Below are positions 1-8,925 of a stretch of DNA of 64,000 nucleotides, piece by piece. The DNA lies in contig NCEA01000022.1 of assembly GCA_002280515.1 (NCBI GenBank), forward strand, positions 1 through 64,000, written 5' to 3'. The DNA comes from Rhodobacterales bacterium 32-67-9 (GTDB lineage: Bacteria > Pseudomonadota > Alphaproteobacteria > Rhodobacterales > Rhodobacteraceae). The notes beneath the pieces are model-generated. The model ran no database searches. It saw only the letters and a list, made by a program, of their open reading frames with translations, and was not told the origin of the DNA. Both the position numbers and the translations under genes were made by a program. Numbering within the stretch: position 1 is the stretch's first letter; each line of letters starts with the position of its first letter.

Positions 1-858
1 ATGCTGACAACGAGCCCGATCGAACGCATCCTGCGCGGCCTTGCCATCACGCTGGTCTGCCTGTTCTTCATGTTCCCCATCGCCTGGATCTTCCTGATGA
101 GCTTCCAGACCAACGAGACGATCCTGCGGGTACCGCCGTCGCTCGACTTCATCCCGACGCTCGCCAACTATCAGGCGCTGATCACCGGCAAGCTGGAATC
201 GGCGGCCGGCACGCTCGAGATCAACTTCATGCGCAACCTCGGCAATTCGCTCTTCCTCTCGGCAAGCTCGGTGGCGATCGGCCTCCTGCTCGGCGTGCCG
301 GCGGCCTATGCCTTCGCGCGGCTCAAGTTCCGGGGATCGGAGGACATCGCCTTCACGCTCTTGTCGTTCCGCTTCGCGCCGCCGCTTCTGGTGCTGCTGC
401 CGCTGACGATCTACTTCCAGCAGCTTGGCCTTGCGAACACCTATGGCGGGCTGATCTGGGTCTACCAGCTGATCGTGCTGCCGCTGATCCTGTGGATCGT
501 GCGCGGTTATTTCGAGGATATCCCCGCCGATGTCGAATATGCCTACCGGATCGCAGGCCACGATTTCTGGGCGACGTTCCGGCGCATCGCCCTGCCACTG
601 GCGGGGCCGGGGATCGCGGCGGCGGGGCTGCTCGCCTTCATCTTCGCCTGGAACAACTTCGTCTTCGCGCTGGTGTTGGCCTCGGCCGACAAGCAGCCGG
701 TGACGGTCGGCGCGCTGGCCTTCGTGACCGCCAGCGGCATCCAGTACGGCCAGGTGGCGGCCGGGATCGTGCTGTCGATCGCGCCGACCTTCGCCCTCGC
801 CCTCTACGCCCAGCGCTACCTCGTCGAAGGTCTGTCGCTTGGTGCGGTCAAAGGATGA
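1..858 (+). CDS. carbohydrate ABC transporter permease (MalG type)
   Basis: A 285-residue inner-membrane permease of the binding-protein-dependent sugar importer family. The first transmembrane helix is near residues 14-35, and several more follow. The cytoplasmic EAA loop is visible near residues 180-200 (YRIAGHDFWATFRRIALPLA). The gene starts at the first base of the window, so its upstream partners (binding protein, second permease) are presumably just outside. Two ATPase genes follow, the first 4 bases after its stop. Together with eryA downstream, this suggests a polyol importer like the mpt system of Sinorhizobium meliloti. The substrate is inferred from context only. Confidence 0.85.
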   Translation: MLTTSPIERILRGLAITLVCLFFMFPIAWIFLMSFQTNETILRVPPSLDFIPTLANYQALITGKLESAAGTLEINFMRNLGNSLFLSASSVAIGLLLGVPAAYAFARLKFRGSEDIAFTLLSFRFAPPLLVLLPLTIYFQQLGLANTYGGLIWVYQLIVLPLILWIVRGYFEDIPADVEYAYRIAGHDFWATFRRIALPLAGPGIAAAGLLAFIFAWNNFVFALVLASADKQPVTVGALAFVTASGIQYGQVAAGIVLSIAPTFALALYAQRYLVEGLSLGAVKG

Positions 859-862
859 TACG

Positions 863-1975
863 ATGACCATAGTTCTGAAAGACATCGAGAAATCGTTCAA
901 GACCGACACGGTTCTGGACGGCGTCTCGCTCTCGGTCGATACCGGCGAGACGCTGGTCCTCTTCGGCCCGTCCGGAGCAGGCAAGACCGTTCTCTTGCGC
1001 CTGATCGCCGGGGTGATCGAACCGGACGCGGGCGAGATCGGGGTGAATGGCGTCAACATGGACGGGGTGGAGCCGGAGGACCGCGGCCTTGGCATGGCGT
1101 TCCAGAACTTCGCGCTTTTCCCGCACATGGACGCCTTCGCCAACATCGCGGCCCCGCTCACGGCGCGGCGGCAGTCGAAATCGGTGATGAAGCAGACCGT
1201 CGATCAGGTCGCCAAGCTTCTCAAGATCGACCACGTACTCCATCACAAGCCGAAGGAGCTGTCGAACGGCCAGAAGCAGCGCACGGCGCTTGCGCGCGCC
1301 CTTGCCGGGCAGCCGTCGGTGCTGCTGCTCGACGATCCCCTGCGTAACGTCGACGCCAAGCTGCGCTTCGAGATGCGGCTGGAACTGCCCCGGCTTCTGA
1401 AGGACCAGAACGCGACCGTGATCTACGTGACGCAGGACTACAAGGAAGCCATGGCGCTCGGCCACCGGATCGCGGTGATGAGCGGTCACGGCATCCAGCA
1501 GATCGGCACGCCCGAGGACATCTACCTGCGTCCCGCCAATGTCGAGATTGCGCGGCTGTTCGGCGACCCGGTGATCAACCTCCTCGACGTGCGGCCCGAA
1601 CGCAGCGCCGACGGCGTCGTGGTGCAACTCTCAGGTGCGCCGGTCGGCCTTGCCGCCGGGTTCGAGGCGACGATCGGCACCGACTGCATCCTGGGGCTGC
1701 GGCCCGAGGGGCTGCATTTCGTCGCCGAGGGCACGAAAGGGGCGATCCCGGTCGAGGTAGAGACCGAGACGCCGCTCAATGAAAAGACGGTGACGCTCGC
1801 CATGACCGTGCGCCGGCGCGAGATCATGGTGTCGCGCCCCGCCGGCACACCGGGGCCGAAAAGTGGCCGGGCGTGGCTCTCGGTCGATGCCGCACAGGCG
1901 CTGCTCTTCGACCGCGAGACCGGCGCGCGCATCACGCCGCGCATCCAGGACACCCGCAAGGAGGAGGTGGCATGA
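863..1975 (+). CDS. sugar ABC transporter ATPase with degenerate catalytic residues
   Basis: A 370-residue MalK/UgpC-type nucleotide-binding subunit with a C-terminal regulatory (TOBE-like) region. Walker A is intact (GPSGAGKT) and the Q-loop glutamine is present. The signature reads LSNGQ, the catalytic glutamate after Walker B is aspartate (LLLDDP), and the switch histidine is glutamine (VTQD). These changes predict poor hydrolysis at this subunit's own site. The start at 863 follows the permease stop directly, and an upstream in-frame ATG at 839 lies inside the permease gene. It overlaps the next ATPase gene by 4 bases, so the two are probably made together as a heterodimer. Confidence 0.85.
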   Translation: MTIVLKDIEKSFKTDTVLDGVSLSVDTGETLVLFGPSGAGKTVLLRLIAGVIEPDAGEIGVNGVNMDGVEPEDRGLGMAFQNFALFPHMDAFANIAAPLTARRQSKSVMKQTVDQVAKLLKIDHVLHHKPKELSNGQKQRTALARALAGQPSVLLLDDPLRNVDAKLRFEMRLELPRLLKDQNATVIYVTQDYKEAMALGHRIAVMSGHGIQQIGTPEDIYLRPANVEIARLFGDPVINLLDVRPERSADGVVVQLSGAPVGLAAGFEATIGTDCILGLRPEGLHFVAEGTKGAIPVEVETETPLNEKTVTLAMTVRRREIMVSRPAGTPGPKSGRAWLSVDAAQALLFDRETGARITPRIQDTRKEEVA

Positions 1976-3120
1976 GCGAGGCGATGCTGCGGCTCGACGC
2001 CGTCGACAAGTATTATGGCGCGATCGACCAGGGGGTCGCGGCGGTCAAGAACATCAACATGGACGTGGAGAAGGGTGAAATCATTGCGCTTCTCGGTTCC
2101 TCCGGCTGCGGCAAGACCTCGACCCTGCGGATGATCGCGGGATTCGAGGCGGTGTCGCGCGGTGTCATCCACCTGCACGGGCGCGAAGTGCAGGCCCTGC
2201 CGCCGGTGAAGCGCAACGTCGCGATGGCATTCGAGGGCTATTCGCTCTATCCGACCGTGACGGTGCGCGACAATATCGCCTTCGCGCTGAAGGCGGCGCG
2301 GCTGCCCGGCGAGGAGGTCAACCGGCGTGTGAACGAAGTCTCGGAAATGCTTGAGATCACGAGTATTCTTGACCGCTTTCCCTCGTCCATATCGGGCGGG
2401 CAGCAACAGCGCGCCTCGCTGGCGCGGGCGCTGATCCGCGACGCGGACCTGCATCTTCTGGACGAGCCAATGGGCCAGCTTGAGCCGCAGCTGAGAACCC
2501 TGCTGCGCGGCCGGATCAAGTATTACATCAAGGAACGCGGGCTGACCGCGATCCTCGTCACCCATGACCAGACCGAGGCGAATGCGCTCGCCGACCGGAT
2601 CGCGGTGATGGAGGGCGGTGTCCTGCAGCAATACGCCAGCCCCGACGAAATCAAGGAGCGGCCCGCCAACCTCTTCACCGGGACCTTCGTGGGCGAGCCG
2701 CCGATGAACGTCTTCCCGGCCTCGGTCACGGCGGCGGATGGCACGTTGCATATCGACCTGCGTGGCGAGGTGCGCGGCGACCTGCGCGCCGGGCTCGACC
2801 TGATCTATGCCGAGAGCGATTTCGCCCGGCCGGTGCGCGACCGGATGCTCGGCAAGCGCGACGTGGTGATCGGGGTGCGGCCCTATGCCGTCCACCGCGC
2901 CGCGAAAGGCGCCGCGGCGCAGGTCGTGGCCAACCAGTGGCTGGGCGACCAGAGCCATATCGCCGCCTCCTTCGCCGGCAAGTCGATCGTCCTCGTGGAG
3001 CATGACCGCGCCGCGCTGGCGGAAGGCGAGAACATCACGGTCGAGATCCGGCCCGACGACCTGCACGTCTTCGACGCAGAAACCGGCATGGCGATGAGCC
3101 ACGGGCAGGAGCTTGCCTGA
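1972..3120 (+). CDS. sugar ABC transporter ATPase (catalytically canonical partner)
   Basis: A 382-residue MalK-type ATPase. Walker A (GSSGCGKT), signature (SGGQQQ), Walker B with its glutamate (LLDEP) and the switch histidine (VTHDQ) are all canonical. The Q-loop glutamine is replaced by glutamate (MAFEGYSLYP) and the D-loop reads GQLEPQLR instead of the usual NLDA type. It pairs with the preceding degenerate ATPase; the composite site would combine this subunit's Walker motifs with the partner's LSNGQ. The gene starts inside the upstream stop codon (ATGA) and its own stop overlaps the eryA start. Confidence 0.85.
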   Translation: MSEAMLRLDAVDKYYGAIDQGVAAVKNINMDVEKGEIIALLGSSGCGKTSTLRMIAGFEAVSRGVIHLHGREVQALPPVKRNVAMAFEGYSLYPTVTVRDNIAFALKAARLPGEEVNRRVNEVSEMLEITSILDRFPSSISGGQQQRASLARALIRDADLHLLDEPMGQLEPQLRTLLRGRIKYYIKERGLTAILVTHDQTEANALADRIAVMEGGVLQQYASPDEIKERPANLFTGTFVGEPPMNVFPASVTAADGTLHIDLRGEVRGDLRAGLDLIYAESDFARPVRDRMLGKRDVVIGVRPYAVHRAAKGAAAQVVANQWLGDQSHIAASFAGKSIVLVEHDRAALAEGENITVEIRPDDLHVFDAETGMAMSHGQELA

Positions 3121-4694
3121 TGGGCGGTGCGGGGCACGACATCCTGATCGGGATTGATGCCGGAACCTCGGTCATCAAGTCTGTGGCCTTCGACCTCGCG
3201 GGCCGCCAGTTGGGTGTCGCCTCGCTCCCCAACCGCTACACGACCAGGGCCGACGGCGCGGCGTTCCAGCCGCTCGGCCAGACCTGGGCGGATTGCGCGC
3301 GAACCCTGCGCGACCTCGCCGCGCAAGTGCCGGACCTTGCCCGGCGCACGGCGGGCATCGCTGTGACCGCGCAGGGCGACGGCACCTGGCTTGTCGGGGC
3401 CGGCAACGCGCCGGTGGCCGATGGCTGGCTCTGGCTCGACGCGCGGGCGGCCGGGCTGGTGCGCGAGTTGCGCGGGCGGCCGACCGACCGCGCGCGGTTC
3501 GAGGCGACGGGCACCGGGCTCAACGCCTGCCAGATGGGCGCGCAGATGGCGCAGATGCAGGCGACGACGCCCGAGATTCTCGACCGGGCCGAGGTGGCGC
3601 TGCATGCGAAGGACTGGCTCTACCTCAACCTGACCGACCAGCGCGTCACTGATCCCTGCGAGGCGACCTTCACCTTCGGCAATTTCCGCACCCGGTCCTA
3701 TGACGACGCGGTGATCGAGGCGCTGGGGCTGACACCGCGCCGGAGCCTTCTGCCAGAGATCGCCGACGGCACGCAGGTGACCCACCCCCTGACCGCTTCG
3801 GCGGCGGCGGAGACCGGGCTTCTGGCCGGGACGCCGGTCAGCCTCGGCTATGTCGATGTCGCCTGCACGGCGCTTGGCGCCGGCATCCACACGCCGGGCG
3901 GCGGGGCGGCGGGCTGCACCATCATCGGCTCCACCGGCATGCACATGCGGGCGCGGCGCGCCGAGGACGTGCAGCTCAACGAGGACCGCACCGGCTATGT
4001 CATGCTGCTGCCGCTGCCCGGCATGGTCGCGCAGATCCAGTCGAACATGGCGGCGACGCTCAATATCGACTGGGCGCTGAGGCTGGCGGGCGAACTGATG
4101 GCCGACATGGGGCACACGGTGTCGCAGGCCGAGCTGATCGGACGGATCGAAGGCTGGCTCGCGGCGTCGGCGCCGGGACAGCTTCTCTACCACCCCTATA
4201 TCTCGGACGCGGGCGAGCGAGGCCCCTTCGTCGACAGCGCCGCGCGGGCGAGCCTCGTGGGCCTCTCCATCGGCCACCGCTTCCCCGACCTGATCCGCGC
4301 CGTGATCGAAGGGCTCGGCCTTGCCGCGCACGACTGCTACGCCGCGATGGGCGAGATGCCGGCCGAAGTCCGCCTGACCGGCGGGGCCGCCCGCTCCCCA
4401 GGCCTGCGCGGGATTCTCGCGGCGGCAATCGGCGCGCCCACGCGCATTTCGGCGCGCGAGGAGGCAGGGGCCGCCGGGGCCGCGATGATGTCGGCGGTGG
4501 CCATCGGCGCCTATCCCGACATGGAGGCCTGCATCGCCGACTGGGTGGTGCCGGAGCTTGGCGCCCCCGAAGAACCCGACCCCGCCGCCGTGCGCACCTA
4601 CGCGCGGCTTTACCCGGCATACCGCAAAACCCGGCTGGCCCTGGCGCCCGTCTGGGCCAATCTCGCAGAACGACAGGACAGGAATAATGGCTAG
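3120..4694 (+). CDS. eryA: erythritol kinase EryA (FGGY family)
   Basis: A 524-residue FGGY-family carbohydrate kinase that phosphorylates erythritol to L-erythritol 4-phosphate, the first step of the Brucella/Rhizobium pathway. The N-terminal phosphate-binding motif GIDAGTSVIKSVAFD (residues 11-25), the mid-protein GSTGMHMRA segment and the C-terminal LTGGAARSPGL adenosine motif are visible. Length and sequence agree with what I remember of Brucella EryA (about 520 residues). The neighbours eryB, eryC, eryH and eryI support the assignment. It starts within the preceding stop codon (TGATG) and overlaps the next gene by 8 bases. Confidence 0.88.
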   Translation: MGGAGHDILIGIDAGTSVIKSVAFDLAGRQLGVASLPNRYTTRADGAAFQPLGQTWADCARTLRDLAAQVPDLARRTAGIAVTAQGDGTWLVGAGNAPVADGWLWLDARAAGLVRELRGRPTDRARFEATGTGLNACQMGAQMAQMQATTPEILDRAEVALHAKDWLYLNLTDQRVTDPCEATFTFGNFRTRSYDDAVIEALGLTPRRSLLPEIADGTQVTHPLTASAAAETGLLAGTPVSLGYVDVACTALGAGIHTPGGGAAGCTIIGSTGMHMRARRAEDVQLNEDRTGYVMLLPLPGMVAQIQSNMAATLNIDWALRLAGELMADMGHTVSQAELIGRIEGWLAASAPGQLLYHPYISDAGERGPFVDSAARASLVGLSIGHRFPDLIRAVIEGLGLAAHDCYAAMGEMPAEVRLTGGAARSPGLRGILAAAIGAPTRISAREEAGAAGAAMMSAVAIGAYPDMEACIADWVVPELGAPEEPDPAAVRTYARLYPAYRKTRLALAPVWANLAERQDRNNG

Positions 4695-5727
4695 ACGCGT
4701 TGCCATCATCGGCGATCATTTCATGTTGCCGGAGGTGTTCGAGGAAAAGCTGATCGCGGCTTGCGGTCCGGCCATTGAAACGCGCATCCGGAAGGACAAC
4801 TGGCCCGACGAGCCGATGGAACACGGCTACGCGGTCGCGGGGATGGACGGGCTGAAGGAATATTTCGGCAGTGCCGACGATGTCTGCGATTTCATCGGCG
4901 ACGCCGAGATCCTCGTGACCCAGCTCGCGCCGATGTCGCGGGGCATGCTGGAACGGCTGCCCGGCCTGAAGCTGATCGCCGTGTCGCGCGGCGGGCCGGT
5001 CAATATCGACATGCAGGCCGCACGGGATCACGGGGTCCTGGTGGTCAACACGCCAGGTCGCAATGCAAGTGCCGTGGCCGAGTTCACCATCGGCGCGATG
5101 ATCACCCTCAGCCGCAAGATCACCGAGGGGCATGAGGCGCTCCGCCGGGGCGAGTGGCGCGGCGACCTCTACCGCGCCGACGTGACCGGGCGCGAATTGA
5201 ACGAACTGACCATCGGCGTCATCGGTTATGGCAATATCGGCACCAAGGTGGTGCGGCTCCTGCGCGCCTTCGGTGCCAGGGTGCTGGTCAGCGATCCCTA
5301 TATCCAGCTTGCGCCCGAGGACTCGGCCGGCGGGGTGGAACTCGTATCGCTCGACCGGCTGTTGGCGGACTCGGACATCGTCAGCCTGCATCCCCGCGTC
5401 ACCGACGAGACGCGCAACATGATGAACGCGGCGACGTTCGCGGCGATGAAGCCGGGGGCGCTTTTTCTCAATACCGCGCGCGGGCCGCTTTGCGACTACG
5501 ATGCGCTTCATGCCGCCTTGAAAAGCGGCCATCTGGGCGGCGCGATGCTGGAGACCTTCGCGGTCGAGCCGGTGCCCGCCGACTGGCCGCTCTTGCAACT
5601 GCCGAACGTGACGCTGACGCCGCATATCGCCGGCGCCTCGGTGCGCACCGTCACCTATGCCGCGGAACAGGCCGCCGAAGAGGTGCGCCGGTTCCTTGCG
5701 GGCGAACCGGCGAGGAACCCCTGCTGA
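4687..5727 (+). CDS. D-isomer-specific 2-hydroxyacid dehydrogenase
   Basis: A 346-residue NAD(P)-dependent dehydrogenase of the phosphoglycerate dehydrogenase family. The Rossmann motif GVIGYGNIGT is near residue 178. The catalytic arginine lies in SRGGPVNID and the catalytic histidine in LTPHIAGAS. The start at 4687 is inside the end of eryA, and the gene overlaps the following aldolase gene (TGATG). Its role in the polyol locus is not settled by sequence; an erythronate-type or other sugar-acid side reaction is possible. A dehydrogenase of this kind occurs, as I recall, in related rhizobial erythritol loci. Confidence 0.8.
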   Translation: MARRVAIIGDHFMLPEVFEEKLIAACGPAIETRIRKDNWPDEPMEHGYAVAGMDGLKEYFGSADDVCDFIGDAEILVTQLAPMSRGMLERLPGLKLIAVSRGGPVNIDMQAARDHGVLVVNTPGRNASAVAEFTIGAMITLSRKITEGHEALRRGEWRGDLYRADVTGRELNELTIGVIGYGNIGTKVVRLLRAFGARVLVSDPYIQLAPEDSAGGVELVSLDRLLADSDIVSLHPRVTDETRNMMNAATFAAMKPGALFLNTARGPLCDYDALHAALKSGHLGGAMLETFAVEPVPADWPLLQLPNVTLTPHIAGASVRTVTYAAEQAAEEVRRFLAGEPARNPC

Positions 5728-6377
5728 TGACCAAGCGCGAGGATATCTGCGCCGCGATGGTGGCGCTGGTCGACACCGGGCTGAACCGGGGGGCGTCGGG
5801 CAACGTCTCGGTCCGTGACGGCGACCACATGCTGATCACCCCGTCGGGCGTGCCGCCGCGCGACATCGCGCCGGGCGACATCGCGCGGATGCCGCTTGCG
5901 GGGGATGGCGAATGGGAGGGGCCGCTCGCCCCCTCGGTCGAATGGCGCTTTCACCGCGACATCCTGAACGCCCGGCCAGAGATGGGCGCGGTGGTCCACA
6001 CCCATGCGCCCTGGAGCACGGTGCTGGCGGTGGCGCGCCGGCCGATTCCGGCCGTCCACTACATGATTGCCGCGTTCGGCGGTGCAGATGTGCGCTGCTC
6101 CGACTACGCGACCTATGGCACGGCGGAACTGTCGGTTGCGGTTCTAGCGGCGCTGAAGGACCGCGCCGGCTGTCTCATGGCCAATCACGGGATGGTCGTG
6201 GGCGGCGAGAGCCTGACAAAGGCGCTCTGGCTTGCCAACGAGCTTGAGGCGCTGGCGCACCAGCATTACCACAGCGCCCTGATCGGCGGCGCCCATCTTC
6301 TCAACGACGCCGAGATCGAGGCGACGGCCCGGGGCTTCAGCACCTATGGCGCCAAGGCCAGGGGAGTGGATAGATGA
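5727..6377 (+). CDS. class II aldolase (L-fuculose-phosphate aldolase-like)
   Basis: A 216-residue class II aldolase/adducin-fold protein of standard FucA length. The zinc-ligand pattern is visible as VVHTHAPWS near residue 93 and MANHGMVVGG near residue 151, and the N-terminal phosphate loop as NRGASGNVSVR. The family cleaves ketose 1-phosphates into dihydroxyacetone phosphate and an aldehyde. Rhizobial polyol loci carry a homologue called fucA1, but the substrate here cannot be read from sequence. It is translationally coupled to both neighbours by 1- to 4-base overlaps. Confidence 0.8.
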   Translation: MTKREDICAAMVALVDTGLNRGASGNVSVRDGDHMLITPSGVPPRDIAPGDIARMPLAGDGEWEGPLAPSVEWRFHRDILNARPEMGAVVHTHAPWSTVLAVARRPIPAVHYMIAAFGGADVRCSDYATYGTAELSVAVLAALKDRAGCLMANHGMVVGGESLTKALWLANELEALAHQHYHSALIGGAHLLNDAEIEATARGFSTYGAKARGVDR

Positions 6378-7882
6378 CCGTCACGGTCGATCTTTTCGTC
6401 ATCGGTGGCGGCATCAATGGTGCGGGGATCGCGCGCGACGCGGCGGGGCGCGGCCTCTCGGTGATCCTCTGCGAGAAGGACGACCTAGCCGAGGGCACCT
6501 CGTCGCGGTCGGGAAAGCTGGTGCACGGCGGGTTGCGCTATCTCGAATATTACGAGTTCCGGCTGGTGCGCGAGGCGCTCATCGAACGCGAGGTGCTGCT
6601 GGAAAGCGCGCCGCACATCATCTGGCCGATGCGCTTCGTGCTGCCGCATTCGCCGCAGGACCGGCCCGCCTGGCTCGTGCGGCTCGGGCTTTTCCTCTAC
6701 GACCATCTCGGCGGGCGGAAGCGCCTGCCGGGGACGCGCACGCTCGACCTGCGCCGCGACCCGGAAGGCGCGCCGATCAAGGATGCCTATAGGCGCGGTT
6801 TCGAATATTCCGATTGCTGGGTGGACGATGCGCGGCTGGTGGTCCTGAACGCGATGGACGCCGCCGAGCGGGGCGCCGAGATCCTGACCCGCACCGCCTG
6901 CACCTCGGCCCGGCGCGAGGGCAATCTCTGGCGGGTGGAGATGACCGACCGCCGCACCGGCGCCACCCGCGCGGTGATGGCGCGGGCCTTGGTCAATGCC
7001 GGCGGGCCCTGGGTCAACGACATCATCCACCGCGTCGCCGGATCGAAGAGCAGGCGCAATGTGCGCCTCGTCAAGGGCAGCCACATCATCGTTCCGAAAT
7101 TCTGGGAGGGTGCGCAGGCCTATCTGGTGCAGAACACCGACAAGCGGGTGATCTTCATCAACCCCTACGAAGGCGACAAGGCGCTGATCGGCACCACCGA
7201 CATTCCCTACGAGGGCGCGCCCGAGGCGGTCGCCGCCGACGAGGACGAGATCGCCTATCTGATCGCCGTCGTGAACCGCTATTTCAAGCAGGCGCTCCGG
7301 CGCGAGGATGTGCTGACCAGCTTTTCCGGGGTCCGGCCGCTCTACGATGACGGGCAGGGGAACCCCTCTGCCGTCACGCGGGACTACGTGTTCGACCTCG
7401 ACACTACCGGGGGCGCACCCCTGCTGAACATCTTCGGCGGCAAGATCACCACCTTCCGCAAGCTGGCCGAACACGGCGTGCAGCGGCTGAAGGTGACGTT
7501 TCCGGGGATGGGCGCCGACTGGACGGCGAAGGCGCATCTGCCCGGCGGCGATATCGCCAATGCCGACATGCCGGCCTTCCTCGCGGCTTTGGCGCGCGAC
7601 TACCCGTGGCTGCCGCGCGATCTTGCCCGTCATTACGCCACGCTCTACGGAACCCGGGCGCGGACGCTGATCGGGGAGGCAAGGGACCTGGCGGGGCTCG
7701 GCCAGCATTTCGGGGCCGGGCTTTACGAGGCCGAGGCGCGCTATCTCGTGGAACATGAATGGGCCGAAAGCGCCGAGGATATCCTCTGGCGCCGGACCAA
7801 GCATCGGCTCCACCTGTCCGAGGCCGAGATCGCGGCCTTCGGGGTGTGGTTCGCCAAGGGGCAGGAGGCCCGCAGCGCATGA
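6374..7882 (+). CDS. eryB: erythritol phosphate dehydrogenase EryB (GlpD-like)
   Basis: A 502-residue FAD-dependent dehydrogenase of the glycerol-3-phosphate dehydrogenase family. The dinucleotide motif VIGGGINGAGIARDAAGRG is at residues 9-27 and the conserved SGKLVHGGLRYLE segment follows. In the erythritol pathway this enzyme oxidises L-erythritol 4-phosphate and passes electrons to the quinone pool. Length matches Brucella EryB as I remember it, and its position between eryA and eryC supports EryB over GlpD. It overlaps fucA-like and aldolase-like genes by 4 bases on each side. Confidence 0.85.
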   Translation: MTVTVDLFVIGGGINGAGIARDAAGRGLSVILCEKDDLAEGTSSRSGKLVHGGLRYLEYYEFRLVREALIEREVLLESAPHIIWPMRFVLPHSPQDRPAWLVRLGLFLYDHLGGRKRLPGTRTLDLRRDPEGAPIKDAYRRGFEYSDCWVDDARLVVLNAMDAAERGAEILTRTACTSARREGNLWRVEMTDRRTGATRAVMARALVNAGGPWVNDIIHRVAGSKSRRNVRLVKGSHIIVPKFWEGAQAYLVQNTDKRVIFINPYEGDKALIGTTDIPYEGAPEAVAADEDEIAYLIAVVNRYFKQALRREDVLTSFSGVRPLYDDGQGNPSAVTRDYVFDLDTTGGAPLLNIFGGKITTFRKLAEHGVQRLKVTFPGMGADWTAKAHLPGGDIANADMPAFLAALARDYPWLPRDLARHYATLYGTRARTLIGEARDLAGLGQHFGAGLYEAEARYLVEHEWAESAEDILWRRTKHRLHLSEAEIAAFGVWFAKGQEARSA

Positions 7883-8925
7883 TTTCCCGGCATCCCGAGC
7901 GGCCCGCGACCCTTATCCCGCTGGCCGAGCTTTCCGCCCGGATCGGGTCCGATCCGCTGCTGATCCAGGCGGCGGGGGGCAATACCTCGGTCAAGGCCGG
8001 CGACGTCATGTGGATCAAGGCCTCGGGCACGCTTCTGGCCGATGCGCTTCAGCGCGACATCTTCGTCGCCTGCGACCTGCCGGCGATGCGCGCGGCGCTG
8101 GATGCGGGGACGGAGCGGGCCGACCAGCCGGCCGAGTTCGCGCTGGTCGAGGGCGCCTTGCGCCCGTCGATCGAAACCTCGCTCCACGCTGTCTTTCCGC
8201 AGGCCGTGGTCGTGCATGTTCATTGCGTCAATACGCTGGCATTGGCGATCCGGGCGGATGCCGAAACGGCCCTGACACGCCGCCTTTCCGGGTTCGACTG
8301 GGCCTTCGTGCCCTACACCAAGCCCGGCGCCCGGCTTGCCGCACTCGTGCGCGCGGCGCGCGGGGAAATGACGGATGTCGTGGTGCTTGGCAATCACGGG
8401 CTGATCGTCGCCGCCGAAGGGGTGGCCGAGGCCGAAGCGCTCTTGCGCGCGGTGGTCGCCGCCGTCACGGTTGCCCCGACAGAGGAGCCGGAGGTGAACC
8501 ACACGCGGCTCGCCGCGCGGGCGGGCGACGGGTTCGAGCCGTTGCCGGAAGGACACCCGCTCCACCGCGTCGCGACGGAACGGCGCCTTTGCGACCTCGC
8601 GGCGGCGGGAAGCCTTTACCCCGACCATGTGATCTTCTGCGGGCCGGGGGCGGCGATCCTTGGCGACGACGAGACGCCCAAAATGGCCGTCGCGCGCCGG
8701 ATAGGGGAAGGGTTTCCGCCGCCGGTTTTCCTTCTGGTGCCGGGGATGGGCGCGCTCGTCCGGTCGGACGCCAGTTCCGGCGCGCGGGCGCTCGTGCGCT
8801 GCCTCGGCGACGTGCTGGCACGGCTGGAAGGTGGCGCCGCCGTCACGCATCTGACCGAAGCGCAGGACCGCGAGCTGAGCAACTGGGACGCGGAGAAATA
8901 CCGGCAGGCGCTCAATGCCGGCTGA
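7879..8925 (+). CDS. class II aldolase/adducin family protein
   Basis: A 348-residue protein with an aldolase/adducin fold, longer than FucA. It resembles the aldolase half of the RhaD-type proteins of alphaproteobacteria. The segment AAGGNTSVK near residues 31-39, HVHCVNTLAL near residue 112 and LGNHGLIV near residue 170 are the fold's phosphate and metal motifs. Gene order (this gene, FGGY kinase, HAD phosphatase, eryC) matches the lalA-rbtB-rbtC-eryC order I recall from the Sinorhizobium meliloti erythritol/adonitol/L-arabitol locus, so a pentitol role is plausible. That comparison is from memory. Confidence 0.7.
   Translation: MISRHPERPATLIPLAELSARIGSDPLLIQAAGGNTSVKAGDVMWIKASGTLLADALQRDIFVACDLPAMRAALDAGTERADQPAEFALVEGALRPSIETSLHAVFPQAVVVHVHCVNTLALAIRADAETALTRRLSGFDWAFVPYTKPGARLAALVRAARGEMTDVVVLGNHGLIVAAEGVAEAEALLRAVVAAVTVAPTEEPEVNHTRLAARAGDGFEPLPEGHPLHRVATERRLCDLAAAGSLYPDHVIFCGPGAAILGDDETPKMAVARRIGEGFPPPVFLLVPGMGALVRSDASSGARALVRCLGDVLARLEGGAAVTHLTEAQDRELSNWDAEKYRQALNAG

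Noticed and set aside
2883-4709. 608-codon minus-strand open frame opposite eryA
   Set aside because: Antisense shadow, rich in Arg, Gly and His, with no motif and no plausible start signal.
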